Shown here: positions 7,306-15,098 of the stretch, piece after piece
Position numbering within the stretch: position 1 is the stretch's first letter
Layout of the letters: every line of letters begins with the position of its first letter
NCBI GenBank assembly: GCA_030149995.1
Contig: JASLGV010000185.1
Location: 1-16,198, forward strand
Direction: 5' to 3'
Length of the DNA stretch: 16,198 nucleotides
DNA from: Pedobacter sp.
GTDB lineage: Bacteria; Bacteroidota; Bacteroidia; Sphingobacteriales; Sphingobacteriaceae
Notes under the pieces: generated by a model
Seen by the model: the letters and a program-made list of their open reading frames with translations, nothing else
The model's database searches: none
What the model was told of the DNA's origin: nothing
Made by a program: the position numbers and the translations under genes

Positions 7306-10061
7306 TTTAAACTTAAAGTAATGTTAGGGGTTAAACCCAGGTAATTGATGTTGGAGGTAATTACCTGGTTGTTGTAAATGGTATATTCCTTATACCAGAT
7401 ATTGGTTCTGTCGTACACATTAAAAAGGGAAAAGCTGATGCTTCCCGTTTTCCGGCTGTCTATTTTAATCAGATCAAGTGTCGCCGCCAGATCCAGCCGG
7501 TGGTAAGCAGGCATTCTTTCTGTATTTTTTCCACTGATGGTTAAGTAAGTCTGGCGGTTGCCACTTGCATTGTCTATTGAATAGCTTGCAATAGGTGCCG
7601 TGTACGGTTTGCCGGTTGCAAAGATCCAGGTGGCTGAAAAGGTCCAGTTATTTAGTTTGTACATGTGCACCGATTTAAATTCGTTTCTGGCATCCTGATT
7701 GGCTGAATAATAATTTGTTCCGTAGGCATCAAACTGATTTCTGGCCATCGCCAGTGTGTAACTTAACCAGCCTGTATACTTACCTGCTTTTTTCTGGGCT
7801 AAAAATTCAACCCCTGTTGTATAACCTTTACCATTGTAAAAATGCTCTTCCAGTGTGGAGAAGCGCCTGTTTCCACTCAAACGTTGCGAGTATTCGGTTA
7901 AACCGTTTAAGGATTTATAATAACCCTCTACATCGAACAGGTAAGCATTGGTTTCGTAGCTAAAACCCGCTATATAATGATTTGCACTACCCACCGGGAT
8001 GGACGTGCCATTTGCCAGCACCCAGAAATCACGGCTGCCCGATAGGATATCTTCGCGTACCACGCGGTTCATAAACTGATAAAACCGTCCGCTGGCGGCT
8101 TTAAGGGTAAAGCGGTCTGTAAGCAGATAAGAGGCCGAAAAACGCGGTTCAAAATAATTCTTTCCGGTTTCTGCATAGTAAGTTCCCCGAAGGCCGCCTT
8201 TAATTTGTAATTTTTCGAAGGGTGAGATTTCTGTTTCTGCATAAGCAGCCGCAATATTGGTTTTGTTGTGCTGGTTTATAAGAGTACTGGTATCATTCTG
8301 ACTATACTTGTAAACCACGTCCTGTGCAGAGCCATATCCGCCAAAAAGAAATTTAACCTTGTTGTTAAGCTGTAATTCCCAGTCAGATTTTAGGCTCCAG
8401 TCTTTCAGTTTGTTGTTTTCGATGGTACCTGTACTGATTTCTGTTTCTGTACCATCTTCGTTGGTTATGCCAATGCTGTTGGTCCGGTTGCGGTCGCTGT
8501 GATAGGTGGAGTAACTAACAAGTGTGTTTGAATACAGTTTGGTATCCCATTGTCTGGACCATTTCATGCTCGAACCCAGGTTTCCATAGGTCGTTTTATC
8601 AACTGTTTTCGGACTGATGGATGTACTGGTGCTTAAAAAGGAAGGCAGGTTAATGGTTCGGCTGTTGTCGAGGTCATCATCGCCCTGGTATATACTCCAG
8701 GCCAGTACATCTTTTTTACCCAGGTTTAAGGTGTATTTGGCATTTAAATCGTAAAAATAAGAGGTAGGTGTGCTGGAAGCCTGTGCCCCGCCAAAACCAC
8801 CCCGTCCACCGGCGCCGGTGGTAACAGTACTGGTGGTATTAAACTGGTTAAAGATTTTGTTGTATAAAGGACCCTGGTACGATTTTCTCAGTGCCAGTAA
8901 AAAGGTACCCTGGCTGGCTACAGGTGTTTCTAAATATATATTGGCCGATAAAAGACTGAGGTCTCCACCAACATTCCAGTCTTTTTTGCTTCCCTCTTTA
9001 CCGGTAATTTCTGTTACGCTGGATAGACGTCCGCCATATTTGGCAGAAAAACCACCTTTAAAAAGCTGTACATCTTTTACCGCATTGCTGTTAAAAGCAC
9101 TGAAAAATCCATAGAGGTGGTCTACCTGGTAAACGGTAAAACCATCAAAAAGAACGAGGTTCTGATCGGGGGTACCTCCCCGAACGTAAGCACCTGAAGA
9201 AGATTCGTTGCTGGCGCCTACGCCTGGCATCAGCTGAAAAGAACGCAGGATATCTTTTTCACCCAGGTTGGGTAGTTCAGCAAGTTTGGCCGGTGAAATC
9301 TGGAGCACGCTTACCCGGCGTTTGTCTGTGCTCATAATGCCGTCGTTCTTTTTACCTTTTATGGTCACTTCCTCCAGGCTGTTGCGGGCTACGCTTAGCT
9401 GGATGGTTAAACTTTGGCCGGGGCTAACGCCTGCAAGCGCCAGCCGGTCTGGAAGGTAGCCAACATAGTTTGTAGCAATTACACAGGTATCTGAAGGAAT
9501 GTTGCTCATACTGAAATAACCATCAGCATTGCTGCTGGTCCGTATGTTTGTATTTTCAATACGGATAACGGCTCCTGGAAGGGATTCGCCGCTTAGCTGG
9601 TCTACAATGCGGCCGCTTATTTTAAAATTGACCAATTTACCGGTTCCCTTCCAAACCGTATCGGTTACTTCTTTGCTGGTTACCACCCGGATTTGACCGG
9701 TGGCTTGTGCCCTTGCTTTACTCTTCTGCTGCAAGCTCCGTACCTCTTCGGGAGTTTTTACAATGTAAATGGTGCCATCGGGCTCCACCCAATAGCGTAA
9801 ATCCAATGGCCTGCAAATCATCTTTAAAGCATTGTTTAAAGGTTCATTGTTAAACCTTTCAGATACCATCAGCGTAGTGGCCAGCCCGCGGTCGAAAACA
9901 ATTTTCAGGTTGCTTTTATTGGCAATACTATCCAATACAACATCCATGGTGGTGGTAAAAAAACCATTAACTGTTACTTTACTTAATAAACGTTGTTGGG
10001 CATGCACCTGGCAAATTAAAAGAAGACTTAAAAAGATCGGAATGAGTATTTTTTTTATCAT
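7296..10061 (-). CDS. TonB-dependent outer-membrane receptor with STN and carboxypeptidase-regulatory-like domains
   Basis: A 921-residue receptor for TonB-powered uptake across the outer membrane. A signal peptide (1-22, MIKKILIPIFLSLLLICQVHA) is followed by an STN (secretin/TonB short N-terminal) domain (about 28-103), a basic linker, a carboxypeptidase D regulatory-like beta sandwich (about 147-225), a plug (about 245-360, with VRGGTPDQNLVLFDG at 293-307) and a beta-barrel to the C-terminus. A Gly-rich GGRGGFGG stretch lies in an apparent barrel loop. The frame is open upstream to 10139, but the ATG at 10061 is chosen because it starts the signal peptide. STN domains usually talk to FecR-type anti-sigma factors. 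None is present here, and the divergent neighbours are a LytS/LytTR pair. The DUF4249-like partner follows with a 10-nt overlap. Ligand unknown. Confidence 0.93.
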   Translation of the reverse strand: MIKKILIPIFLSLLLICQVHAQQRLLSKVTVNGFFTTTMDVVLDSIANKSNLKIVFDRGLATTLMVSERFNNEPLNNALKMICRPLDLRYWVEPDGTIYIVKTPEEVRSLQQKSKARAQATGQIRVVTSKEVTDTVWKGTGKLVNFKISGRIVDQLSGESLPGAVIRIENTNIRTSSNADGYFSMSNIPSDTCVIATNYVGYLPDRLALAGVSPGQSLTIQLSVARNSLEEVTIKGKKNDGIMSTDKRRVSVLQISPAKLAELPNLGEKDILRSFQLMPGVGASNESSSGAYVRGGTPDQNLVLFDGFTVYQVDHLYGFFSAFNSNAVKDVQLFKGGFSAKYGGRLSSVTEITGKEGSKKDWNVGGDLSLLSANIYLETPVASQGTFLLALRKSYQGPLYNKIFNQFNTTSTVTTGAGGRGGFGGAQASSTPTSYFYDLNAKYTLNLGKKDVLAWSIYQGDDDLDNSRTINLPSFLSTSTSISPKTVDKTTYGNLGSSMKWSRQWDTKLYSNTLVSYSTYHSDRNRTNSIGITNEDGTETEISTGTIENNKLKDWSLKSDWELQLNNKVKFLFGGYGSAQDVVYKYSQNDTSTLINQHNKTNIAAAYAETEISPFEKLQIKGGLRGTYYAETGKNYFEPRFSASYLLTDRFTLKAASGRFYQFMNRVVREDILSGSRDFWVLANGTSIPVGSANHYIAGFSYETNAYLFDVEGYYKSLNGLTEYSQRLSGNRRFSTLEEHFYNGKGYTTGVEFLAQKKAGKYTGWLSYTLAMARNQFDAYGTNYYSANQDARNEFKSVHMYKLNNWTFSATWIFATGKPYTAPIASYSIDNASGNRQTYLTISGKNTERMPAYHRLDLAATLDLIKIDSRKTGSISFSLFNVYDRTNIWYKEYTIYNNQVITSNINYLGLTPNITLSLKWK

Positions 10062-10075
10062 AATTGAATTAAAAA

Positions 10076-10099
10076 TACAGGCAAATCGTACAGGCAAAT
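10076..10099. repeat. Tandem 11-bp direct repeat upstream of the TonB receptor gene
   Basis: TACAGGCAAAT occurs at 10076-10086 and exactly again at 10089-10099, a 13-bp period. The pair ends 15 nt upstream of the receptor start on the minus strand, where each copy reads ATTTGCCTGTA. It overlaps the only -7 candidate there, TTAATTTG (10102-10095, seven of eight consensus positions). LytTR-type regulators bind direct repeats, but their usual spacing is longer, so assigning the site to the neighbouring regulator is speculative. Confidence 0.5.
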
Positions 10100-10244
10100 T
10101 AAAATATCGACATACAAGCCGCATTATGCGATTATACACGCAATTCCTGCTACCAATCCGGAATTTAAAAGTATGTTTTTAGATTTTGTAGCCATAAACA
10201 AGGTGTTTATAGCAAAAAACAGGGTGGTTAATCTAATAATCAAA

Positions 10245-10271
10245 TTTGGCGTCCATACTTTAATTACCTTG
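10245..10271 (+). promoter_or_regulatory. Candidate promoter of the LytS/LytTR operon
   Basis: TTTG (10245-10248) as -33 box and TACCTTG (10265-10271) as an imperfect -7 box, 16 nt apart. Transcription would begin about 4 nt before the ATG at 10280, so the kinase mRNA would be nearly leaderless. The spacing is a little short and the -7 box lacks one T, so confidence is limited. Confidence 0.4.
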
Positions 10272-10279
10272 CGCCAAGA

Positions 10280-11413
10280 ATGATAAGTGTTTACAAAAAT
10301 CCGTATGTAGAAACCAGTAACTTCTTTAAAAGGTTGAAGTTAAATACCTGGTTTTATCCCTTAATTCCACTTTTATTGTGGGCCGTTTTTGCCCTGCTTC
10401 CTTTCTTAATTCCGTCCGGAAAAAAGTTTTACGACCGGCATGAGGGGTTTATTCAGGGAATTTTTTACCGCAACCTGCTTATTCTGGTTGTTTTTTACCT
10501 GCACGCTTATTTAATCCTGCCGGTATTAAAATTTCATTCCGGCAAAATCAAATATTTCTTATGTCTGCTTGTAGCTTTTGTAGCTTTCACTTTCCTGTTG
10601 GAATACCTGATGCCTAAGCCGCGGTATTTTCCCTTACACGAAAAGACAACTGATGTGTACAAGAGCAAGCCCGAAGGACCGGAAATGAGGCCCATGCCGG
10701 CCGGGAGGTTCACGCCATTTTACTTTTGCTTTCCCCTTTTTACAGCGGCGGTTTTATGCAGTTACTGTTATTGCCTGTTGCTGAGCTTTAATAAGCGCGA
10801 GATGGCACTGAGTGAACGGGAAAACGCAAACCTCAAAACAGAACTTGATTTCCTGCGGTCGCAGATCAGTCCCCATTTTATGTTTAATGTATTAAACAGC
10901 ATGGTTTCTTTAACCCGGAAAAAATCAAACCTGCTTGAACATTCGCTCATAAACATGTCTAACCTGATGCGTTATATGCTGTACGAACGGAATGGCAACC
11001 TGATCTTTTTAAAAACAGAAGTGGAATACCTGCATAATTATATAGACCTGCAGTTGCTGAGGTATGGCGATGCGGTTAAACTAAACATGTATATAAGTGG
11101 TAATTTTGAGTCTTACCAGATTGAACCCATGCTGCTGATTCCTTTTGTAGAAAATGCATTTAAACATGGCATTTCGATGCTCGAAGAACCCCTTATAGAT
11201 ATTTTTCTAACGGTAAATTCTGGAAACGGAACCTTGCAGTTCATCGTGCTTAACAACATAAGCCCGGTAAAAGATATGCAGGAGGGAGGCACGGGCATTG
11301 GATTGCAGAACATAAAGCGCAGGATGGAACTGCTGTACCCCGGCAGGTATGAATTGCATGTTTCGAACCGGCACGATATCTTTAAGGCCGATTTACTGAT
11401 TAAAATGATATAG
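10280..11413 (+). CDS. LytS-type sensor histidine kinase
   Basis: A 377-residue inner-membrane kinase of the LytS/YehU class (His_kinase plus HATPase_c). Four hydrophobic segments lie at about 24-44, 62-81, 91-110 and 147-169, with a Pro/Lys-rich loop (111-146) between the third and fourth. A short coiled segment (about 171-195) leads to the phosphoacceptor motif SQISPHFMFNVLNSM with H199. The usual motif has PHFLFN, so the Met is a mild variant. The ATP-binding region has the N-box PMLLIPFVENAFKHG (283-297) and the G-box GGTGIGL (336-342). No PAS, GAF or large sensor domain is present, so the signal is probably sensed in or near the membrane. The response regulator starts one base after the stop, so the two form one operon, divergent from the TonB receptor operon. 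Confidence 0.95.
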   Translation: MISVYKNPYVETSNFFKRLKLNTWFYPLIPLLLWAVFALLPFLIPSGKKFYDRHEGFIQGIFYRNLLILVVFYLHAYLILPVLKFHSGKIKYFLCLLVAFVAFTFLLEYLMPKPRYFPLHEKTTDVYKSKPEGPEMRPMPAGRFTPFYFCFPLFTAAVLCSYCYCLLLSFNKREMALSERENANLKTELDFLRSQISPHFMFNVLNSMVSLTRKKSNLLEHSLINMSNLMRYMLYERNGNLIFLKTEVEYLHNYIDLQLLRYGDAVKLNMYISGNFESYQIEPMLLIPFVENAFKHGISMLEEPLIDIFLTVNSGNGTLQFIVLNNISPVKDMQEGGTGIGLQNIKRRMELLYPGRYELHVSNRHDIFKADLLIKMI

Positions 11414-11414
11414 C

Positions 11415-12122
11415 ATGAATTGTCTGGTTGTAGACGACGAGAAACTCGCTGTAGAACTGATAGAAGATAACGTTTTTAAAATCCCTTTTTTAAAACACAT
11501 TGCTTCCTGCAGAAATGCAAATGAAGCCTTTAAAGTGGTGCGCGAGCAGAAAATAGATCTGATTTTTTTAGATATTAAAATGCCGGGACTCAATGGACTT
11601 GATTTTATTCAGCACCTGGAAAAACCGCCTTTAATTATCCTGATTACGGCTTTTGAGCAGCATGCACTCGAAGCCTTCAAGCTGCGTGTAGTCGATTACC
11701 TGATTAAACCCGTTACTTTTGATCGTTTCCTGGAAGCGGCCAATAAAGCATTTGACCTGTTTACGCTGCGGCAACGGCCGGTTCTCACCGAACCCTCATT
11801 TGAAAACCACTTTTTTGTAAATGCAGGTTATTCGCTGGTAAAAATTAAGTTGTCGGATATTAATTATATTGAAGGGCTTAAAGACTATGTAAAGATCCAC
11901 CTGGCACCAGATAAGACAGTTATTACCCGCATAAATCTGAAAGATTTAACAGAAAAACTTGCTTCCAGCGAGTTTATGCGGATTCACCGGTCTTTTATTG
12001 TTTCTTTGGATAAAATAGAAGCCGTAAAAAAATACCATGTTGTAATTGGAGGCAACGAAATTCCCATTGGTGAGTCTTACCGCGATATGCTTCTAAACTA
12101 CATCAATCAGCGCAATATATAG
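11415..12122 (+). CDS. LytTR-family response regulator
   Basis: A 235-residue DNA-binding regulator, cognate to the kinase one base upstream. The receiver domain (1-about 115) has the acidic pair D7/D8, phosphoacceptor D53 in FLDIKMPGLNG, T78 and K98, all as expected for an active receiver. The LytTR domain (about 132-233) has the typical YIEGLKDYVKIH and FMRIHRSFIVSLDKI motifs. LytTR proteins bind direct-repeat DNA upstream of targets. The divergent receptor operon is the nearest candidate target, by context only. The gene ends the operon, with no convincing terminator after it. Confidence 0.95.
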   Translation: MNCLVVDDEKLAVELIEDNVFKIPFLKHIASCRNANEAFKVVREQKIDLIFLDIKMPGLNGLDFIQHLEKPPLIILITAFEQHALEAFKLRVVDYLIKPVTFDRFLEAANKAFDLFTLRQRPVLTEPSFENHFFVNAGYSLVKIKLSDINYIEGLKDYVKIHLAPDKTVITRINLKDLTEKLASSEFMRIHRSFIVSLDKIEAVKKYHVVIGGNEIPIGESYRDMLLNYINQRNI

Positions 12123-12189
12123 CTGCTCCGTAATTCTAATTTGCATAGCCCAGCTTTAATACCGATTTTTACATCGGATAGTGTAGTGG

Positions 12190-12219
12190 TTTGTATTCAG
12201 GTTTAGTTGCCTGACTTTG
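12190..12219 (+). promoter_or_regulatory. Candidate promoter of the SPOR/M20 operon
   Basis: TTTG (12190-12193), 18 nt, then TGACTTTG (12212-12219), which matches seven of eight positions of the -33/-7 consensus for Bacteroidota. Transcription would start near 12223, giving a 5' leader of about 135 nt, unusually long compared with the near-leaderless starts elsewhere in the window. Confidence 0.4.
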
Positions 12220-12234
12220 TTTTAAACAATGATG

Positions 12235-12300
12235 TTGCCAAATTGGTTATAACTAAAGTTATCCATGTTTTTTGAAGTGGTTATACCAACGGTATGGCAA
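12235..12300. repeat. Palindrome-dense leader before the SPOR gene
   Basis: Nested inverted repeats: CCAA-A-TTGG (12238-12246), ATAACT-AA-AGTTAT (12249-12262) and ATACC-AAC-GGTAT (12283-12295), enclosed by TTGCCA (12235-12240) and TGGCAA (12295-12300). GGTTATA also recurs directly at 12245 and 12279. The set could be operator half-sites or a weak multi-branch RNA fold. The rest of the 12123-12357 spacer shows only a 5-bp hairpin (12162-12177) and the promoter candidate. Confidence 0.4.
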
Positions 12301-12357
12301 AGTAAACCCTTATGTTGGGTAATCTGCTACACTTCATAAGCGTTAAAAACAAAATTT

Positions 12358-12804
12358 ATGCTGATGAGAACAATCGTATTGTTTATTTTGTGCATGTCGT
12401 TTTATGGCGTATCGCTGGCCCAGCGTGGCGAAGTAACGGTGGTAAAAGATCCTTTGATAGACAGCTTAATTGCCAGACGTGCCGAAGTATATAAGGCCGG
12501 AACCGAAGTGAAAACAAACAAAGCAATCGTTTCTTCTTTTGGTTTCAGAGTACAGGTTTTTTATGGCTCAGACCGGCGCGAGATTTTTAACCAGCAGGCA
12601 CGCTTTAAAAACAGCTATCCTAAAATGAATACGTATATTACCTACAAAGAACCAAATTATTACTTGCGTGTAGGTGATTTTAGAAGCCGCTTAGATGCAC
12701 AGCGCTTTATGAATGAGATTAAACCAGCGTTTCCAACACTGTTTATTTTCAGGGAAAAAATAAATGCGCCCAATTTAGATACCAATACAGATGATCAAAA
12801 ATAA
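12358..12804 (+). CDS. Exported SPOR-domain protein
   Basis: A 148-residue protein with a signal peptide (about 1-21, ending VSLA before QRGE), so exported to the periplasm. A SPOR domain lies at about 60-135 (FGFRVQVFYGSDRR ... YYLRVGDFRSRLDAQRFMNEIK). SPOR domains bind denuded septal peptidoglycan in cell-division proteins, which suggests, without proving, a cell-wall or division role. The tail is short and polar. Start could be ATG 12358 or ATG 12364; the first is kept, and either leaves the signal peptide intact. The gene overlaps the M20 gene by 14 nt, so the two are co-translated from one mRNA although their biochemical link is unclear. Confidence 0.9.
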   Translation: MLMRTIVLFILCMSFYGVSLAQRGEVTVVKDPLIDSLIARRAEVYKAGTEVKTNKAIVSSFGFRVQVFYGSDRREIFNQQARFKNSYPKMNTYITYKEPNYYLRVGDFRSRLDAQRFMNEIKPAFPTLFIFREKINAPNLDTNTDDQK

Positions 12805-13975
12805 GATTAAAGATTTAGCCGAACATATATTTAACGATGTGGTGGCATACCGTCAGCATTTACATGCAAATCCCGAATTATCTTTTAAAGAGTTTAAAAC
12901 GTCTTTATACGTTAAGGAAAAATTAACCAGCTGGGGTATTCCTTTTTCAGATTGTGCGAATACGGGCGTGGTTGGTCTTATTAAAGGTGATAAACCATCC
13001 GATCAGGTTATTGCGCTGCGAGCCGATATGGATGCCTTGCCAATACACGAAATCAGCGATAAACCTTACCGTTCAAAAAACAGTGGCGTAATGCATGCCT
13101 GCGGTCATGATGTACACACCTCCTCTCTTTTGGGTTCGGCCTTTATTTTAAACCAGCTAAAGGCTGAATTTGGTGGTACCATTAAGCTGATTTTTCAGCC
13201 GGCAGAAGAATTGTTGCCCGGAGGTGCCAGCATTATGATTAAAGAGGGCGTACTTGAAAATCCTAAGCCGGATGCAATTGTTGGACAGCATGTAATGCCA
13301 TTGATTGATGCCGGTAAAGTGGGTTTCCGTTCGGGTATTTACATGGCATCTACAGACGAACTTTATGTAACTGTTAAAGGAAAAGGTGGCCATGGCGCAC
13401 AGCCACACCAAAATATAGATCCTGTTTTAATTGCCGCTCATATCTTAATTGCCTTGCAGCAGATTGTAAGCAGGCATGCAGATCCGCGTTTGCCTTCTGT
13501 ATTGTCGTTTGGTAAAGTTATTGCCGAGGGGGCAACCAATATTATCCCGAATGAGGTGAAAATTGAAGGTACCTTCAGAACCCTTAACGAAGAGTGGCGT
13601 ACCGAAGCACATAAGAGAATGAAAAAAATGGCCGAAGGTATTGCCGAAAGCATGGGCGGAAGCTGTGATTTTGATATTCACCGTGGTTATCCTTTCTTAA
13701 TCAACGAAGAAGAATTAACCGGCAATGTAAGGGGATACGCAGAAGATTTTCTGGGTAAAGAGAATGTAATCGACCTGGATATCTGGATGGCAGCAGAAGA
13801 TTTTGCTTTCTATTCGCAGGTTACAGATGCTTGTTTTTACCGCTTAGGAACGGGTAATGCGGCAAAAGATACGCTGCACTCTGTACATACACCTAAGTTT
13901 GATATTGATGAAGACGCTCTGAAAATCTCTACCGGTTTAATGGCTTACATTGCTTTAAAGCAACTGGGTAATTAA
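12791..13975 (+). CDS. M20D family metallo-amidohydrolase
   Basis: A 394-residue cytoplasmic amidohydrolase of the M20D group (N-acyl-amino acid, hippurate and IAA-amino acid hydrolases). Expected metal ligands are visible: C104 and H106 in HACGHDVH, E140 in QPAEE (with E139 next to the catalytic base position), H167 in GQHVMP and H366 in HTPKFDIDED. The lid/dimerisation domain is at about 185-300, with GKGGHGAQPH at 197-206. Length is normal and no signal peptide is present. It probably cleaves an acyl group from an N-acyl amino acid or related amide, but the substrate cannot be read from sequence. It starts within the SPOR gene (14-nt overlap). Confidence 0.93.
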   Translation: MIKNKIKDLAEHIFNDVVAYRQHLHANPELSFKEFKTSLYVKEKLTSWGIPFSDCANTGVVGLIKGDKPSDQVIALRADMDALPIHEISDKPYRSKNSGVMHACGHDVHTSSLLGSAFILNQLKAEFGGTIKLIFQPAEELLPGGASIMIKEGVLENPKPDAIVGQHVMPLIDAGKVGFRSGIYMASTDELYVTVKGKGGHGAQPHQNIDPVLIAAHILIALQQIVSRHADPRLPSVLSFGKVIAEGATNIIPNEVKIEGTFRTLNEEWRTEAHKRMKKMAEGIAESMGGSCDFDIHRGYPFLINEEELTGNVRGYAEDFLGKENVIDLDIWMAAEDFAFYSQVTDACFYRLGTGNAAKDTLHSVHTPKFDIDEDALKISTGLMAYIALKQLGN

Positions 13976-14053
13976 AAGGCAGCGCGGTTTTTATTGGGCA
14001 TTGTTTTTGCATAAACGATAAGGTAACCCTAAGCGTGAAAATTAATGGCTAAT

Positions 14054-14067
14054 GTGCCCGGAGGCAC
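14054..14067 (+). promoter_or_regulatory. Hairpin holding a GGAGG sequence upstream of the 14078 gene
   Basis: GTGCC-CGGA-GGCAC forms a 5-bp GC-rich stem 10 nt before the ATG. GGAGG (14060-14064) lies across its loop and 3' arm, 13 nt from the start codon. A Shine-Dalgarno-like sequence is rare in this phylum and the spacing is long, so this may be chance. Confidence 0.35.
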
Positions 14068-14077
14068 CTGTATTTAA

Positions 14078-15019
14078 ATGAGAAAATTAATATTATCCTT
14101 CTTGCTGTTTGGTTCGGTAGCGGTTGTTTCTGCACAGGAAATTCAGCGGTTTAACCCCGATACATTAAAGACCATTACACTCGATTCGAGCGTAAACATT
14201 AAAGCCGAACGCCTGAACGTAGAAATGTTTATCAATAAAATTATAAACGATACTTCTTTCTATCAATCGTTCAGAGATATGAAGAAGTATACGTTTATAG
14301 CCGAAAACCGCATTTATACCTACGATAAAAAAAACAAAGTTAATGGTCGTATTTACCGTAAAATACGTCACAACAACCATGGCGATTATAAAATGGAATA
14401 CCTGGTTAAGCAGGATACCGGCAGCCTCTATAAAAAGAATGGTAAATACCAGCTGTATACGGTAGAAATGTTTGATTATATTTTTATGAATGCCTACAGC
14501 AGCGATTTTGTTAAAAGTGCACCAATGGATGGGAAGAAGGGGGGCGGCACCAACGAAGGTTATAAGGATAAGCTAAAAACACTCATTTTTAATCCAGGCA
14601 GGCCAGTAAAAGGCATTCCGTTTATTGGCAGTAAAACAGAAATCTTTACCGCCAGTATGCGTCCTTATTACGATTATGGCTTTACCAGTGGTACATACCT
14701 GGATTCCATTCCGGTTTATCGCTTTAAAGTTTCGGTAAAACCCGATTTAAGCAAGTGGACCAAAAATGGCATTATGATTAAAGAACTTGTAACCATTTTC
14801 GATAAACGTAATTTTAATATTCTGGGCAGGTATGTTGATATGAAATACAGCAACATGCTTTTTGATTTTGATGTACAGATGAATATTGAAATGGGCTATT
14901 TCGGAGAAGATAAGCTGCCTACAAAAATTACCTACCAGGGCAACTGGAATGTACCCTTTAAAAAGGAAGAAAGGGCCAGTTTCCTGGTTATACACAAGGA
15001 TTATAAGCCCGAAAAATAA
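14078..15019 (+). CDS. Exported protein of unknown function
   Basis: I do not recognise this 313-residue protein. A signal peptide (1-about 19, MRKLILSFLLFGSVAVVSA) precedes a mature part starting QEIQRFN. The remainder is rich in Lys, Tyr, Phe and Asn with alternating beta-like stretches (for example KITYQGNWNVPF near the end), no Cys and no further membrane segment. This suggests a periplasmic or outer-membrane-associated beta-rich protein. A short hydrophilic Gly/Lys insert (about 150-158, MDGKKGGG) lies in the middle. It is about 100 bp from the M20 gene and 80 bp from the serine hydrolase, all on the same strand. The general pattern is seen in many conserved secreted Bacteroidota proteins. 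Confidence 0.8.
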   Translation: MRKLILSFLLFGSVAVVSAQEIQRFNPDTLKTITLDSSVNIKAERLNVEMFINKIINDTSFYQSFRDMKKYTFIAENRIYTYDKKNKVNGRIYRKIRHNNHGDYKMEYLVKQDTGSLYKKNGKYQLYTVEMFDYIFMNAYSSDFVKSAPMDGKKGGGTNEGYKDKLKTLIFNPGRPVKGIPFIGSKTEIFTASMRPYYDYGFTSGTYLDSIPVYRFKVSVKPDLSKWTKNGIMIKELVTIFDKRNFNILGRYVDMKYSNMLFDFDVQMNIEMGYFGEDKLPTKITYQGNWNVPFKKEERASFLVIHKDYKPEK

Positions 15020-15069
15020 AAATAACAACCTGCTGGTTTAGCCCTGTTAATCTGTAGGATAAAGTTTGT

Positions 15070-15077
15070 TATCTTTA
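15070..15077 (+). promoter_or_regulatory. Candidate -7 box of the serine hydrolase gene
   Basis: TATCTTTA matches seven of eight TAnnTTTG positions and lies 21 nt before the ATG at 15099. Only a weak TGTT (15045-15048) stands in the -33 position. Confidence 0.4.
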
Positions 15078-15098
15078 TCATAAACAAAGCCACAGATT

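Noticed and set aside
8770..9114. Long antisense open frame within the TonB receptor gene
   Set aside because: It overlaps a well-supported coding region and shows no domain, signal peptide or start context of its own; the same applies to other antisense frames in secA, rsgA and the M20 gene.
10062..10139. 26-residue extension of the TonB receptor upstream of 10061
   Set aside because: It would place the signal peptide inside the protein; the ATG at 10061 gives a normal signal peptide directly at the N-terminus.
12162..12177. CCGAT/ATCGG hairpin after the response regulator as its terminator
   Set aside because: Only 5 bp, and no T-tract follows on the plus strand.
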